Positions 17,419 to 27,792 of a stretch of DNA of 64,000 nucleotides are shown one piece after another. Source of the stretch: Fulvivirga lutea (GTDB taxonomy: Bacteria > Bacteroidota > Bacteroidia > Cytophagales > Cyclobacteriaceae); assembly GCF_017068455.1 (NCBI RefSeq), contig NZ_CP070608.1:1531488-1595487 (forward strand), written 5' to 3'. Positions within the stretch are counted from its first letter, which is position 1. Each line of letters opens with the position of its first letter. Below the pieces are notes generated by a model. That model saw only the letters and a program-made list of their open reading frames with translations, searched no databases and was not told the origin of the DNA. Both the position numbers and the translations under genes were made by a program.

Positions 17419-18534
17419 TCACACATTCGGAATCTTAATGGTAAAGGTCGATCCCTTCCCAACTTCTGATTCTAGGAGAATCTCACCATCAAGGCGTTCA
17501 ATGGTTTCTTTTACTATGAAAAGACCAAGGCCGCTACCACCCATTTTTTCATCGGAGCCTTTGTAAAACATACTGAAGATGTTGTTTTTCACATCAGGTT
17601 TAATGCCAATGCCGTTGTCTTTTACTTTAATAATAGCCTCTTCTTCATTTACTTCGGCAGTTACTTCTAACTCTGGAGAGTCTTGCTTTAGGTTGCTGTA
17701 TCTGATAGCATTGGATATGAGGTTGTTCAGAATAATTTCTAAGCGATATTTATCACATTTAAATGGAACACTTTGATCTACCTTATAGGTTTTTTTAATA
17801 TCCTGCGAGCCAATAAAATATTCGTGAATATCAATAGATTCTTTGATTAATTGCTCCAGATTGATATCGTCATTTTTAACCTCTAAATGCGAGTTTCTTG
17901 AATATTGAATTATCTCTTTAAGTAGTAAATCTAGCCTCAAAACACTTTTTTCCTGCAGGTCAAGGTACTCTCTGATTTTATCCAGTTGCTCTTCGGTTTT
18001 TGCCAAATTTATTAAACCTAAAACGGAAGCAAGGGGAGCCCTCAAATCATGTGAAGATCTATACACCAACTCATCCAGCTCTTTGTTCGTTTTTTGAAGC
18101 TGATCAATCAACTCTTTATTTTCCACCTTCAACCTGTAGGCTTCAAGCGCATAATCTATGGTTTCTTTCAGCTCTTTTCTGTCCCATGGCTTGGTGATGT
18201 ACCTAAATACGCGGCCTTTATTTATGGCAGATATAATAGCCTCCATATCGCTGTAGCCAGTCAGAATAATTCGGGTTATTTCAGGATACATATTGGCAAT
18301 CTGCTCCAGTAGCTCAACGCCTGTCATGTTAGGCATTCTTTGATCTGTGATTACCAGTCGAATATCATGCTCCTTCAGCATGTCCAATCCTTCCTGTGCA
18401 GATTTTGCTACAAGTACATCATATTCCTTTCTGAAAATGATTTTGAAACTATCGAGATTTTTTTCCTCGTCATCTACATACAAGATGAGTTCCTTTTGGG
18501 GCGAGGACTTTTTAATCATACTCTCCATCTGCAT
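17419..18534 (-). CDS. Receiver-histidine kinase
   Basis: A soluble 371-residue protein with a receiver (about 15-130: Asp21-Asp22, Asp64 in ITDQRMPNMTG, Lys115 in YITKPWDR), a linker coiled coil, HisKA with His162 in RSSHDLRAPLAS, and a HATPase (N box NLISNAIRYS, KDNGIGI, GSGLGLFIVKE). The TDQRMP and KPWD motifs put the receiver close to those of RpfG-type regulators. It probably receives phosphate from the adjacent multi-PAS kinase, which ends its own gene 25 bp upstream in the same direction, and then controls its own kinase activity. Its kinase domain resembles that of the MASE1 kinase at 46887. Confidence 0.92.
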   Translation of the reverse strand: MQMESMIKKSSPQKELILYVDDEEKNLDSFKIIFRKEYDVLVAKSAQEGLDMLKEHDIRLVITDQRMPNMTGVELLEQIANMYPEITRIILTGYSDMEAIISAINKGRVFRYITKPWDRKELKETIDYALEAYRLKVENKELIDQLQKTNKELDELVYRSSHDLRAPLASVLGLINLAKTEEQLDKIREYLDLQEKSVLRLDLLLKEIIQYSRNSHLEVKNDDINLEQLIKESIDIHEYFIGSQDIKKTYKVDQSVPFKCDKYRLEIILNNLISNAIRYSNLKQDSPELEVTAEVNEEEAIIKVKDNGIGIKPDVKNNIFSMFYKGSDEKMGGSGLGLFIVKETIERLDGEILLESEVGKGSTFTIKIPNV

Positions 18535-18559
18535 CTTTTAGAAAAGTGAAAATATAGCA

Positions 18560-21505
18560 TTATTTTTTATATTCCTCCTGTTTAATAGGTAAAGAAACAG
18601 TGAAGGTTGTTCCTGAGCTGTCACTGCTAAAATCTATGCTACCATTATGATCTTGAATAATTCCTAAACTTATGGATAACCCCAGGCCCGTACCTTCTCC
18701 AGGATCTTTGGTTGTATAAAATGGCTCAAATATTCTTTTCTGCATTTCTTCCGGAATACCAGGGCCGTCATCCTTAACGGAAATAATCACTCTATTTTCG
18801 TGCAGCTCTGTTTTTACCCAAATATTTCCTTTCTTATCAATGGCCTGAACGGCATTATTAATCAGGTTCATAAACACTTGATTAATCTGGCCTGGCGCGC
18901 ACTCTATGGCAGGTATATCGGCAAATTCTTTATGGATGCTCACATGATATTTATAACTATTATGCAGCATTAAAAGAACATTTTCTAGCGTATCATGAAT
19001 ATGATGCTTCTCCACTTTTTCTTTATCCATTCTGGAGAAGGTTCTTAAGCCTCTAACAATTTCTGCCGCTTGTTCAGCCCCACTTTTAATGTGCTCGGTC
19101 ATTTGTTCAAAGTCAACAGAAAGCTCGTTAACACCTGAATGATCTTCACCAACAGCATTCTTAATTTCTTCTTTCAAATCGTCTAAAAGCATCATTAGTG
19201 CTTCGGAGCTGGTTTTTATATAGCCAATAGGATTGTTCAATTCATGCGCGATGCCCGCGACTAATACACCAAGGCTGGCCATTTTTTCTGTATGAATAAG
19301 TTGATCTTTGGCATTTTGTAATTGATACACCGTGTTTTCCAACTCATGCTTTTGTATCTCCAGATTTTCGTTTAGCGTGTGAAGCTCTTCACTTTGCTGC
19401 CTTAATTCTTCTTCTGAAGCGCTTAGTTCGTAATTAGCCTGCTTTAGTTCATCTTCAATATCTTTTAACTTCGATATATCATTTATGTAGGAGATATTAT
19501 ACGACTCACCGTCATAATCAATATTAGATGCACTTATAAGAACTGGAAATTTTGTACCGTCCTTCCTTTCGTATGACGATTCTAAATCTTTAATACTGTG
19601 TTTTTGCCTTGTTTCAAATAATTTTTTCCATGAACTGGGAGTTATGGTAGGGTCTAAGTCATATATCTTACTGTTGTAAAATTCTTCCTTACTAAACTGA
19701 GAGACATTTACTGTTTCATCATTCACGTAGAAAAATGACCCATCTTCTTTAAGCCATTCAATCATTACAGGAGCTTTATCAATGGTTACCTGAGCCAACC
19801 GTAATCGCTCTTCCAGCCTCTTACTTTCACTGATATCAATAATAAAACCTTCAAGTGCTTCTAATTTCCCATTACTATCAAATATGCCAATGCCTCTTTC
19901 AGAAACCCATTTTTGTTTTTTCTCTTTAGTAATGATTGGATAGCTTACTTCATAGGTGGTTTTATTTTTTAGAGCCTTCTCAATGGCTTCACCAATTTGT
20001 TTTTGATAGTCCTTACGTACGATCTTTTTTTCAAAGAACTTCTTACCGTGCAGTATTTGATCACTTGAATATCCGGTTAGCTCAAAACACCCTTCACTAA
20101 TATATTCTACAGTTACCAAATCATCCAATACACGATAGGCCATGCCCTGAAGGTTTTTTAACAAAGTGGAATAGCTTTTTTCCCGCTGGGAGATCAACTT
20201 ATTCTGCTTCACAATTTCATCTTGAGCCATGATTAACTTCTCCTCTTGAAGCTTTTCTCGGGTAATGTCCAACATTAAACCTTCTAAAGAAATAAGTTTT
20301 CCTTTGTCATCATAAACCCCAATACCTCTATCCAAAATCCATTTTTCGCTGCCAGATTTTGTTTTAATCGGATACTGAACATTAAAGTTTTTCTTCTTTT
20401 TTAAATTATCTGTGATTTCTTTCCAGACATCTGTATTAAAGCCGGGAACAACCAAATCCTTATCTACAGTAACTTTCTCATTGATAAAATCTTCAGTTGA
20501 ATACCCTGTTAAATCCTTGGCGCCCTCACTAATAAAAGCGGTTTTCCATCCCTTGCCTTTTGGTTCATATTTATAGGCCAACCCCTGTAAATTGGCTAAC
20601 AATGCCTGGTATGACCTTTGACTATCCTCAATTTCCTTAGTTTTTAGTTCCAGCTGCTGAGTGCGCTTTTTTACCTTGTCCTCGAGCTCTTGTTGGTATT
20701 TCTTCAACTCAAGTTCTGCCAACTTTCTGCTATTGATATTATTAACGAGTATAAGGCCAATGCCATTGATGCTCTCTTTATTCAGTATTTCCAGGTATAT
20801 TCTATCTCCCGTTGAGCGCATAGCTAAAAACTCAAGGAATTCTCCACTATTTTTTGAGTCTTCCAGCCTTTTGGCTGTTCTGGCATCCACAATATTATCC
20901 AGGTGTTGCCCTACAATCTGACTACGTGTGTAGCCAAATATTTCCTGAGCGGCCTCGTTTAAATCTCTAATTATTCTGTTATTATCATAGATGATGATAC
21001 CCTCTCTGGAATGCTCTGATAGTACCTGAAACCTACTTTCACTAACCAGATGTTTTGTCTCTGTTTCCTTTCTGTCACTGATATCGCGTAACGTGCCGGC
21101 TATCTGAAAGGCCTTACCTTCTTCATTTTTAAACATTCTGCCTTTTGAGGCTATCCATCTATAATTTCCTGCTTTATCCTTCACCCTTACATGATACTCG
21201 TGGGTTTCAGGATACTTCTCAAGGTATTTGATAAAATTGAGTTGCATCAACTCTGTATCTTCAGGATGAATCCTTTCAAAGATGTCTTTCAAAGAAATGG
21301 AATCATTATCTTCGAAACCTATTATTTTAGCACTTCCCTGACCTAAAATGAGCCGTTCAGATTCCAAGTCATAAATCCAGGTCATAAGCACTGAGCCAAT
21401 TATTGAATCCTCCAGATTTTTTATATGCTTAGCTTGCTTGCTAACGATTTGAACAAGCTTTTCTTTGCTAAAAGATTCCAGGTCTTCAGTTTTATATAAA
21501 TTCAT
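18560..21505 (-). CDS. Multi-PAS sensor histidine kinase
   Basis: A 981-residue cytoplasmic kinase with five PAS domains (about 30-155, 155-265, 300-425, 430-560, 570-690) separated by coiled coils, then an NtrB-like HisKA with His754 in GIAHELNNPIGYIK and a HATPase (NLINNAVQAID, KDDGPGIP, GTGLGLSIS). PAS 3 and PAS 4 are clearly related to each other (both carry a LANLQG/LKNLQG start, a LTGYS motif and a RGIG turn), pointing to an internal duplication. No membrane segment is seen. It heads a two-gene unit with the receiver-kinase at 17419-18534, which may be its partner. Confidence 0.93.
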   Translation of the reverse strand: MNLYKTEDLESFSKEKLVQIVSKQAKHIKNLEDSIIGSVLMTWIYDLESERLILGQGSAKIIGFEDNDSISLKDIFERIHPEDTELMQLNFIKYLEKYPETHEYHVRVKDKAGNYRWIASKGRMFKNEEGKAFQIAGTLRDISDRKETETKHLVSESRFQVLSEHSREGIIIYDNNRIIRDLNEAAQEIFGYTRSQIVGQHLDNIVDARTAKRLEDSKNSGEFLEFLAMRSTGDRIYLEILNKESINGIGLILVNNINSRKLAELELKKYQQELEDKVKKRTQQLELKTKEIEDSQRSYQALLANLQGLAYKYEPKGKGWKTAFISEGAKDLTGYSTEDFINEKVTVDKDLVVPGFNTDVWKEITDNLKKKKNFNVQYPIKTKSGSEKWILDRGIGVYDDKGKLISLEGLMLDITREKLQEEKLIMAQDEIVKQNKLISQREKSYSTLLKNLQGMAYRVLDDLVTVEYISEGCFELTGYSSDQILHGKKFFEKKIVRKDYQKQIGEAIEKALKNKTTYEVSYPIITKEKKQKWVSERGIGIFDSNGKLEALEGFIIDISESKRLEERLRLAQVTIDKAPVMIEWLKEDGSFFYVNDETVNVSQFSKEEFYNSKIYDLDPTITPSSWKKLFETRQKHSIKDLESSYERKDGTKFPVLISASNIDYDGESYNISYINDISKLKDIEDELKQANYELSASEEELRQQSEELHTLNENLEIQKHELENTVYQLQNAKDQLIHTEKMASLGVLVAGIAHELNNPIGYIKTSSEALMMLLDDLKEEIKNAVGEDHSGVNELSVDFEQMTEHIKSGAEQAAEIVRGLRTFSRMDKEKVEKHHIHDTLENVLLMLHNSYKYHVSIHKEFADIPAIECAPGQINQVFMNLINNAVQAIDKKGNIWVKTELHENRVIISVKDDGPGIPEEMQKRIFEPFYTTKDPGEGTGLGLSISLGIIQDHNGSIDFSSDSSGTTFTVSLPIKQEEYKK

Positions 21506-21582
21506 AACTTTGAAATAAGAATTAAGTTAAGTATTTGTAATAGCAATTCAAATCTTCGAAGCTGCCGCAATTTCACGCCATC

Positions 21583-24159
21583 ATGTATCGACTTGTCGCT
21601 CATTTTTTAATTGTTGTTTTGGTGTGCCTTTCCAGTTGCTCAGAATATTCCTATGTAAAGTCAGCCTTAAAGTCTCAGCAGAAAGGTAAACTTGATAAAA
21701 CTGAAGTTCTGGTGTTAAAAGCGCAGAAAAAGGACAGCCTGCTACCAGCAGTATTTTATGCAAAGGCAGCTTTATTATTCGATTCAGGTTATCATCAATT
21801 CAACATTGATAAAGCGTATCATCAAATAAAACAGAGCAGAATGTTTTTTGCTTCTCTGGAGGAGAAAGAGATGAAAAAGCATATTAATGTTGGAATAGAC
21901 CTTTTAGCCATTGATAGATTAAGAAAACGAATTGAACATGCTGGTTTCATCAGGGCGGAAATGAATTCAAGTGAAGCATCATACAATGAATTTTTGGATG
22001 AATTTGGTGATACCCAATATGATGAAGAGGCTATTCTGCGCAGAGATAGTGTAGCGTTTAATACTGCCAGTGAAATAAATACCTATCAGGCCTATGAAGA
22101 TTTTATGAACAAGTACCCCGGTGCAATTCAAATTCCTGATGCTAAAAAGAAATATGAGAAACTTTACTTTCTTAAAAGTACATCTGATGGCAAGCTGGCA
22201 AGCTATATCAAATTTTTAAAAGTACATCCTGATACACCTTATCGTAGTGAAGCCGAAAAGGAAATATTTGAAATCTCCACAGCAGGAAATAGCGAGTCGA
22301 GTTATCAGAAATTTATTAATGCATATCCTAAAAGTATTTACGCTGCTAAAGCCAAACGTATTCTCTTTCATTTAGCACCGGCCGGTTTTAAATGGAAATC
22401 TGACAGTATTAATAATGCGCTTATATTAATGGAAAAAGGCGAGCTGATACCCATAAATAAGGAGAAAAAATATGGCTTTTCTGATGTGAAAGGAGAGGAG
22501 GTTGTTCCTCCAATTTATGACAATCTCAAACCCGGTTATTTATGCCATACCCTTAAAAACGACTTCTTTGAAACGGGCAGAGAAATTATAGCTTTAGATC
22601 AGTCTGTTATTTTCAGTGGGCTGTATGAGAGCACCGAAGACTTAGGTTCAGGCATCCTAAAAATAACTACTCCTTCCGGAGTATTTGTTATGCACAAATC
22701 AGGTTGGCCAGTAACATCGCTCAAATTCAATGATGTTAAAAGAATTAACTCATTCATTGCCGTTTCTATCCACGGCAAATGGGGTATTATAACATTCGGT
22801 GGCCGGCAAATCGTAGAGCCGAAATTTGATGAGATATTTGTCGTTGGTAATTTCTACTTCTTTAAAATAGGCGAGCTGTTTGATGTGGTTAGCCATGAGC
22901 AATTGACTAATTCGGCAGATAATCAGCCATTAAATATCCAACCTCTATATGATGATTATGAGTTATTGAATGATGAGTTAGTGTGGGTTTCTTCCGAAGT
23001 TGGGGAGGCTGTGCTCAATCGAAATCTTGTAGAAGTAATTCCGTACAGTAACCATAACATCAATTTCTTAACATCTGGCTATCTCATAAAAAAGAAAGAT
23101 AAAATCACTGTTCTAAATTCAGACTTTAATAATGTTTTACAGCTTAATTCTGAGTCAGTTAAATCAAACGACTCTTACCTTACAGTAAAGGACAAGGCAG
23201 CAACCAACCTATATTCTTTGGAAGGGATTAAAAATGTAAAAGAATACGATTCCACAGCCTTGTTGGGTAGAAACTTTGCCGTTGGTTATTCTAAAGATTC
23301 TACTTTTATTCATTTTAAAAACGAACAAATGCTCTACTTCTCAGGCAATAGAGATATAGAGTATTTAACAAACTCAAATTCTGCTTCTTATGTCAGTGTT
23401 CAATCAAAAAGAAGGAATATATCCTATTATGATATCAATGGGGCTTTGGTGCTTGAGGGTAATTTCGATTCAGTCACTCCTTTAGGTAATGAATATTTAG
23501 TGGTTACTGATAGAGGTAAAAAGGGGCTTTTTTCTATCAATAACGGCCAACTTCTAGCTCCTAAATTTGATGCTATTGCTAATTATAATCAAGGCTATGT
23601 TTCTTTTCTGGGTAACAGAAAATTCGGAATAGTGCATGACTCACTTGGGGTAAAAGTGATCAACAACTATGATAAAAACCTTATTCCATATAATAAGAAC
23701 TTATTAATTGCGGAGAAATCCGGATCACTCGGTTTAGTTGACAAAGCGGGGCAAATAGTCTCCAGCTTTAGTTTTGATGAAATCCAATTCTGGACAGATA
23801 GTGTTGCCTTAGTAAAAGAAGGTTCAAATTGGCAGTTTTATAATATATACTCCAAAGAACGTGAAGAAATGATTATCAAATCATTTCAGGTAATTAATGA
23901 CAGTAATGCCGAAAAGCTCATCATCGCTCTTACAGACACTGGTTATGGTGTATTTAGCAACATTTATGGCGAAGTTATTTCACCTACCTTCAATGATATT
24001 GTTAACCTTGGTTCTGCCGAAGAACCTCTTTATTTCACTGAAAAACATGTTTCTGAAGCGGAATTCTATGTCGTCATTTATTACACCAAAGAGGGTGAGT
24101 TGATCCAAAAGTTGGTTTTTGAGGCGAAGGACTATCCATTAATTTATTGTGAAGAATAG
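21583..24159 (+). CDS. WG-repeat lipoprotein
   Basis: An 858-residue exported protein. The N-terminus has a lipoprotein signal peptide with the lipobox LSSC (Cys near 19). Residues about 25-260 are helical and TPR-like, and the rest is built of WG-type repeats such as KKYGFSDVKGEEVVPPIYD, KWGIITFGGRQIVEPKFDE and KKGLFSINNGQLLAPKFDA. Such repeats are thought to form a beta-propeller-like or solenoid surface with an unknown role. It is divergent from the multi-PAS kinase gene and followed by a phosphatase gene; 58 bp separate the WG stop from the phosphatase ATG. A second WG protein lies at 27793. Confidence 0.85.
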   Translation: MYRLVAHFLIVVLVCLSSCSEYSYVKSALKSQQKGKLDKTEVLVLKAQKKDSLLPAVFYAKAALLFDSGYHQFNIDKAYHQIKQSRMFFASLEEKEMKKHINVGIDLLAIDRLRKRIEHAGFIRAEMNSSEASYNEFLDEFGDTQYDEEAILRRDSVAFNTASEINTYQAYEDFMNKYPGAIQIPDAKKKYEKLYFLKSTSDGKLASYIKFLKVHPDTPYRSEAEKEIFEISTAGNSESSYQKFINAYPKSIYAAKAKRILFHLAPAGFKWKSDSINNALILMEKGELIPINKEKKYGFSDVKGEEVVPPIYDNLKPGYLCHTLKNDFFETGREIIALDQSVIFSGLYESTEDLGSGILKITTPSGVFVMHKSGWPVTSLKFNDVKRINSFIAVSIHGKWGIITFGGRQIVEPKFDEIFVVGNFYFFKIGELFDVVSHEQLTNSADNQPLNIQPLYDDYELLNDELVWVSSEVGEAVLNRNLVEVIPYSNHNINFLTSGYLIKKKDKITVLNSDFNNVLQLNSESVKSNDSYLTVKDKAATNLYSLEGIKNVKEYDSTALLGRNFAVGYSKDSTFIHFKNEQMLYFSGNRDIEYLTNSNSASYVSVQSKRRNISYYDINGALVLEGNFDSVTPLGNEYLVVTDRGKKGLFSINNGQLLAPKFDAIANYNQGYVSFLGNRKFGIVHDSLGVKVINNYDKNLIPYNKNLLIAEKSGSLGLVDKAGQIVSSFSFDEIQFWTDSVALVKEGSNWQFYNIYSKEREEMIIKSFQVINDSNAEKLIIALTDTGYGVFSNIYGEVISPTFNDIVNLGSAEEPLYFTEKHVSEAEFYVVIYYTKEGELIQKLVFEAKDYPLIYCEE

Positions 24160-24217
24160 CATCGCGTCTAACATTTAACTTTGGGTTTGTTTAATATTGA
24201 GGCGAAGAAATTTTACG

Positions 24218-25831
24218 ATGAGATTATTTACCATAATTCTACTAGTAGCTTCAGGTGTTCTCGCACAAGCTCAGCAAAATAAGTCCAAATTAGTCGTTGG
24301 AATAATTGTCGACCAAATGCGACAAGATTATCTATTAAGATATGGTTCACGGTTTGGTGAGAATGGCTTCAAAAGATTTTATAATGAAGGGTTCGTATTT
24401 CAAAATGTTCACTACAATTATATTCCTACAAAAACAGCGTGTGGTCATGCATCTGTTTATTCAGGAACAACACCATATATGCATGGAATAATCGGCAACG
24501 ATTGGTACAGTAGAGAGGAGGGCAGGGAAATTTACTGTGCTGAAGATCATAATTATCAGACAGTGGGAAGTCAAACTGATAATGGCGAAATGTCGCCCAA
24601 AAACATAAAGACAACCACCATTACTGATGAGTTGCGACTCATCTATCAATTTAAAAGTAAGGTTTTAAGTCTTTCAATTAAAGATAGAGGTGCTATTATG
24701 CCGGCTGGTAGTTCAGGTACCGCTATTTGGATGGATAAAGAAGCTGGAAATTTCATTTCAAGCACGTACTATATGCAGCAATTACCGGATTGGGTAACAA
24801 AGTTCAATAACCGCAAATTGGCTGATAAGTATTTGAGATCAACCTGGAATACTAAATTCGATATAGGTTCTTACACGGCCAGCGGGCCCGACCTTGAGCC
24901 TAGTGAAACCAATATCGATGGTCAAATGAACGGTTTTCCCTATGATCTTTCGACACTTGATAAGGACTATGAAAATATAATAAAAACACCATTTGGTAAT
25001 GAGTATTTAACGGAACTGGTTCTATCTGCTTTAGATAATGAGAGTTTGGGTGAAGATGATATTACCGATTTTCTGGCCATCAGTTTTTCTGCCACGGACT
25101 ATATTGGCCATGATAATGGGCCTTACTCAGTGGAAGTGGAAGACACTTACTTACGTTTAGATGAAGAATTGAGCAGGATTTTTAACAGGCTAGACGAGAA
25201 AGTAGGGAAAGGAAATTACACAGTATTCCTTACTGCCGATCATGCTGTAGCGACCATACCTCAGTTTTTATTGGATAGAAAAATGAACTCTGGCTATTTC
25301 GATAAAGATGCTGTTATGAAACAATTGAAAGAAGCCCTAAATGAAGAGTTTGGTACCGCACCTTGGATAGAGGAAGAAATAAATAACAACATTTATCTTA
25401 ATCATAAGTACTTTGAAGAAACAGATGTTTCCATTGATGAAGTGAAGAAATTTATTCAACGATTTTTATTAACATTCAATGGAGTATCAGAAGCTTATAC
25501 TGATGATGAGGTAAAGGCATTCTCACATTGCGATGATGGTTTAAAAGGTCTGTTGAGTAGAGGTTTTAATTCACGAAGATCAGGAGATTTGGTTTTTGTA
25601 TTAGACCCTTCTTGGTTAATCGCCTGGGATACCGATGCTACAGGCCACGGTTCCGGCTATACATATGATACACATGTTCCTTTGCTGTGGTACGGAGCAG
25701 GAATAAAGCAAGGCAAGAGTTTTCAACGCCATGAAATCACTCAAATAGCTCCAACCTTATCTATGTTGTTAGGAATTTCATTACCCAGTGGAGCTATGGA
25801 CGACCCGATTTACGAATTGCTGGAAGATTGA
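24218..25831 (+). CDS. PafA-like alkaline phosphatase
   Basis: A 537-residue secreted enzyme with signal peptide MRLFTIILLVASGVLAQA. It belongs to the alkaline phosphatase/phosphodiesterase superfamily: metal ligand Asp32 in VDQMRQDY, nucleophile Thr73 in KTACGHAS, and the later metal motifs TADHAV and DATGHGS. Asn94 and the pair Lys155/Arg157 in IKDRGA match Asn100, Lys162 and Arg164 of PafA from Elizabethkingia, residues that favour phosphate monoesters. It should release phosphate from organic monoesters in the periplasm or outside, largely independent of phosphate repression if it behaves like PafA. The ATG at 24218 is chosen over an in-frame TTG at 24197 because it starts the signal peptide. 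Confidence 0.9.
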   Translation: MRLFTIILLVASGVLAQAQQNKSKLVVGIIVDQMRQDYLLRYGSRFGENGFKRFYNEGFVFQNVHYNYIPTKTACGHASVYSGTTPYMHGIIGNDWYSREEGREIYCAEDHNYQTVGSQTDNGEMSPKNIKTTTITDELRLIYQFKSKVLSLSIKDRGAIMPAGSSGTAIWMDKEAGNFISSTYYMQQLPDWVTKFNNRKLADKYLRSTWNTKFDIGSYTASGPDLEPSETNIDGQMNGFPYDLSTLDKDYENIIKTPFGNEYLTELVLSALDNESLGEDDITDFLAISFSATDYIGHDNGPYSVEVEDTYLRLDEELSRIFNRLDEKVGKGNYTVFLTADHAVATIPQFLLDRKMNSGYFDKDAVMKQLKEALNEEFGTAPWIEEEINNNIYLNHKYFEETDVSIDEVKKFIQRFLLTFNGVSEAYTDDEVKAFSHCDDGLKGLLSRGFNSRRSGDLVFVLDPSWLIAWDTDATGHGSGYTYDTHVPLLWYGAGIKQGKSFQRHEITQIAPTLSMLLGISLPSGAMDDPIYELLED

Positions 25832-25890
25832 TCATTTTCTTAGTTCTCAAAATTTAGCTAACATTAGGCCGCTATCGATTTCAGTGGCTT

Positions 25891-27393
25891 ATGATCAAAA
25901 AAGAAGAGTTTAGTAACAGATGGGGCATTGTTTTGGCATCTCTTGGGATGGCCATTGGTGCCGGTAATTTGTGGAGGTTTCCAAGACTTGCAGGTCAGTA
26001 CGGTGGAGCCTTTCTCATTTTATGGATTGTTTTCTTATTGCTCTGGTCCATACCAATATTAATGGCAGAATTCTCCATTGGTAAAAAATATAAAAAAGGT
26101 GTCATTGGGTCCTTTGGCAAAGTAGCAGGAAAAGGATTTACCTGGGGCGGTTTTTTCATTACCATTTGTACATTAGGCATCGCTTTTTATTATGCTGTAG
26201 TTACCGGTTGGGCACTTAGGTACTTAGGGCTGGCCACTGATAACTTCTTTGCATTTATCACTGGCAGAAAGACAATAGCCAACTACCTTGAAACTGACCC
26301 CGCCTATCTGCAAAATTTTTGGAACTCTATAGCTTATGAGAGCGGTATAACAGTAGTGCTGTACATATTGGCAGTAATAGCTGGTATTTTTCTACTTATC
26401 AAAGGAATACAAAATGGGTTAGAGAAAGCTAATAAAGTGCTTATTCCCAGTCTTTTTGGGTTGCTCATCATTATAACAGTCATTGCATTAAATATGGAAA
26501 ACGGCACCAAAGGCCTTGAGTACATGTTCGGCATCAATTGGAATCATTTTTCAAATCCCACAATCTGGATCGAAGCTCTCTCACAGTCAGCATGGTCCAC
26601 TGGTGCAGGCTGGGGCCTAATCATGACCATATCATCCTATTCAAGAAAGCGCGAAGATGTGGTGCTCAACACTTTTATAAGCGGCTTTGGAAATAATACA
26701 GCATCCATAATGGCAGGTATGGCAATATTACCGGCTGTGTTTGCATTAGCTGTTAATGAATCAGAAGCAATTAGTTTTCTGCAATCGGGCAATCAGGCAT
26801 TAACTTTTACGATTATCCCTAAACTATTCTCTACAGTTACCGGTGGCGCCATATTATCATTCATCTTCTTCCTTGCTTTTTTTATGGCAGCATTCAGTTC
26901 ACTTCTTCCAATGCTGGAGTTGTTTATCAGCAACTTGAAAGATATGGGTATGACCAGAAAATCTGCTGCTATAAAAACAGGGATATTCTGTATAGTTTTT
27001 GGTTTCCCTTCTGCCTGGTCTTTAGACTTCTTTAATAATCAGGATTGGGTGTGGGGTATTGGCCTGATAATTAGCGGGTTGCTCATTATTATTGCAGCAC
27101 TTAAATATGGAATCAAGAATTTCAAAAAAGACTTCATAGATACCGATTCTGATATTTCAGTACCAATTTCTTATTTATTAATCACGTTAGTATTTAACGT
27201 TTTTCTGGCGGCAATCCTCATCTATTGGTGGATGTCACGCGGTTATTCGGAGTATCCCTGGTTTGATGCTAATGGCAACTGGAATGTCTTCGATGTTTAT
27301 AGCAATGCTTCTGTGGTAACCCAGTGGGTAATTGTTATAGTAGTGGGTATAATTTTTAATAAGTATTTGTACAACAAGTTTGTGAAATCATGA
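25891..27393 (+). CDS. Sodium-dependent NSS-family transporter
   Basis: A 500-residue membrane protein of the neurotransmitter:sodium symporter family (LeuT fold) with about 12 membrane segments. The first segment carries the family signature (ASLGMAIGAGNLWRFPRL) that forms the sodium and substrate sites. It probably imports an amino acid with sodium; the substrate cannot be deduced. Its TGA overlaps the ATG of a 37-residue membrane peptide of the MetS type, the arrangement of the MetP-MetS methionine/alanine importer of Corynebacterium. Confidence 0.92.
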   Translation: MIKKEEFSNRWGIVLASLGMAIGAGNLWRFPRLAGQYGGAFLILWIVFLLLWSIPILMAEFSIGKKYKKGVIGSFGKVAGKGFTWGGFFITICTLGIAFYYAVVTGWALRYLGLATDNFFAFITGRKTIANYLETDPAYLQNFWNSIAYESGITVVLYILAVIAGIFLLIKGIQNGLEKANKVLIPSLFGLLIIITVIALNMENGTKGLEYMFGINWNHFSNPTIWIEALSQSAWSTGAGWGLIMTISSYSRKREDVVLNTFISGFGNNTASIMAGMAILPAVFALAVNESEAISFLQSGNQALTFTIIPKLFSTVTGGAILSFIFFLAFFMAAFSSLLPMLELFISNLKDMGMTRKSAAIKTGIFCIVFGFPSAWSLDFFNNQDWVWGIGLIISGLLIIIAALKYGIKNFKKDFIDTDSDISVPISYLLITLVFNVFLAAILIYWWMSRGYSEYPWFDANGNWNVFDVYSNASVVTQWVIVIVVGIIFNKYLYNKFVKS

Positions 27394-27503
27394 GTGTAGG
27401 AGCAATCATTTCCATGGTTGGAATTATAGGAGTGGTGCTAGGAGGATTTATTTTCTTCCTACGATTAGCAATGAAGAAGGAGAGCAGTAAAAAAGCCGAT
27501 TAA
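27390..27503 (+). CDS. MetS-like small subunit of NSS transporter
   Basis: A 37-residue protein (MSVGAIISMVGIIGVV...) with one membrane helix followed by a short basic tail (MKKESSKKAD). It overlaps the end of the transporter by 4 bp (ATGA). In the MetPS system the small subunit MetS is required for transport, and many NSS transporters of this subgroup carry a similar one-helix peptide directly downstream. It is too short for most gene finders. Its stop codon shares bases with the stop of the convergent membrane protein at 27500. Confidence 0.85.
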   Translation: MSVGAIISMVGIIGVVLGGFIFFLRLAMKKESSKKAD

Positions 27504-27703
27504 GCTTTAACTCCCAATAGCCTAAAAGGCAATAATAGTATTGCTTTGATCAGGCTAATTAGCGCCTCTACAAGTCCACCAAATATTCTAAAGGGTATAG
27601 ATATTAACCAAACAAAAGGCAGTGCCACTAAGGCAATAACTGCTATCGGCCAGCTGATTGTGAATAAAATACACCACAGAATAAAAGTTAAAATAAATTT
27701 CAT
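27500..27703 (-). CDS. Small hydrophobic membrane protein
   Basis: A 67-residue protein with two membrane segments (about 5-35 and 40-62) and a final basic turn (RLLGVKA). No known family is recognised. Its stop codon overlaps that of metS on the other strand, a tight convergent arrangement. Hydrophobicity is continuous over the whole frame, which supports it as real rather than a shadow. Confidence 0.65.
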   Translation of the reverse strand: MKFILTFILWCILFTISWPIAVIALVALPFVWLISIPFRIFGGLVEALISLIKAILLLPFRLLGVKA

Positions 27704-27792
27704 ACTTCCAATACGAGCATTGCCCTAGATTAGTTATTTAATTGAGTCATGATTCATTGTAAAGGCTTAATTTTGAGAAATTTTATTAATTA

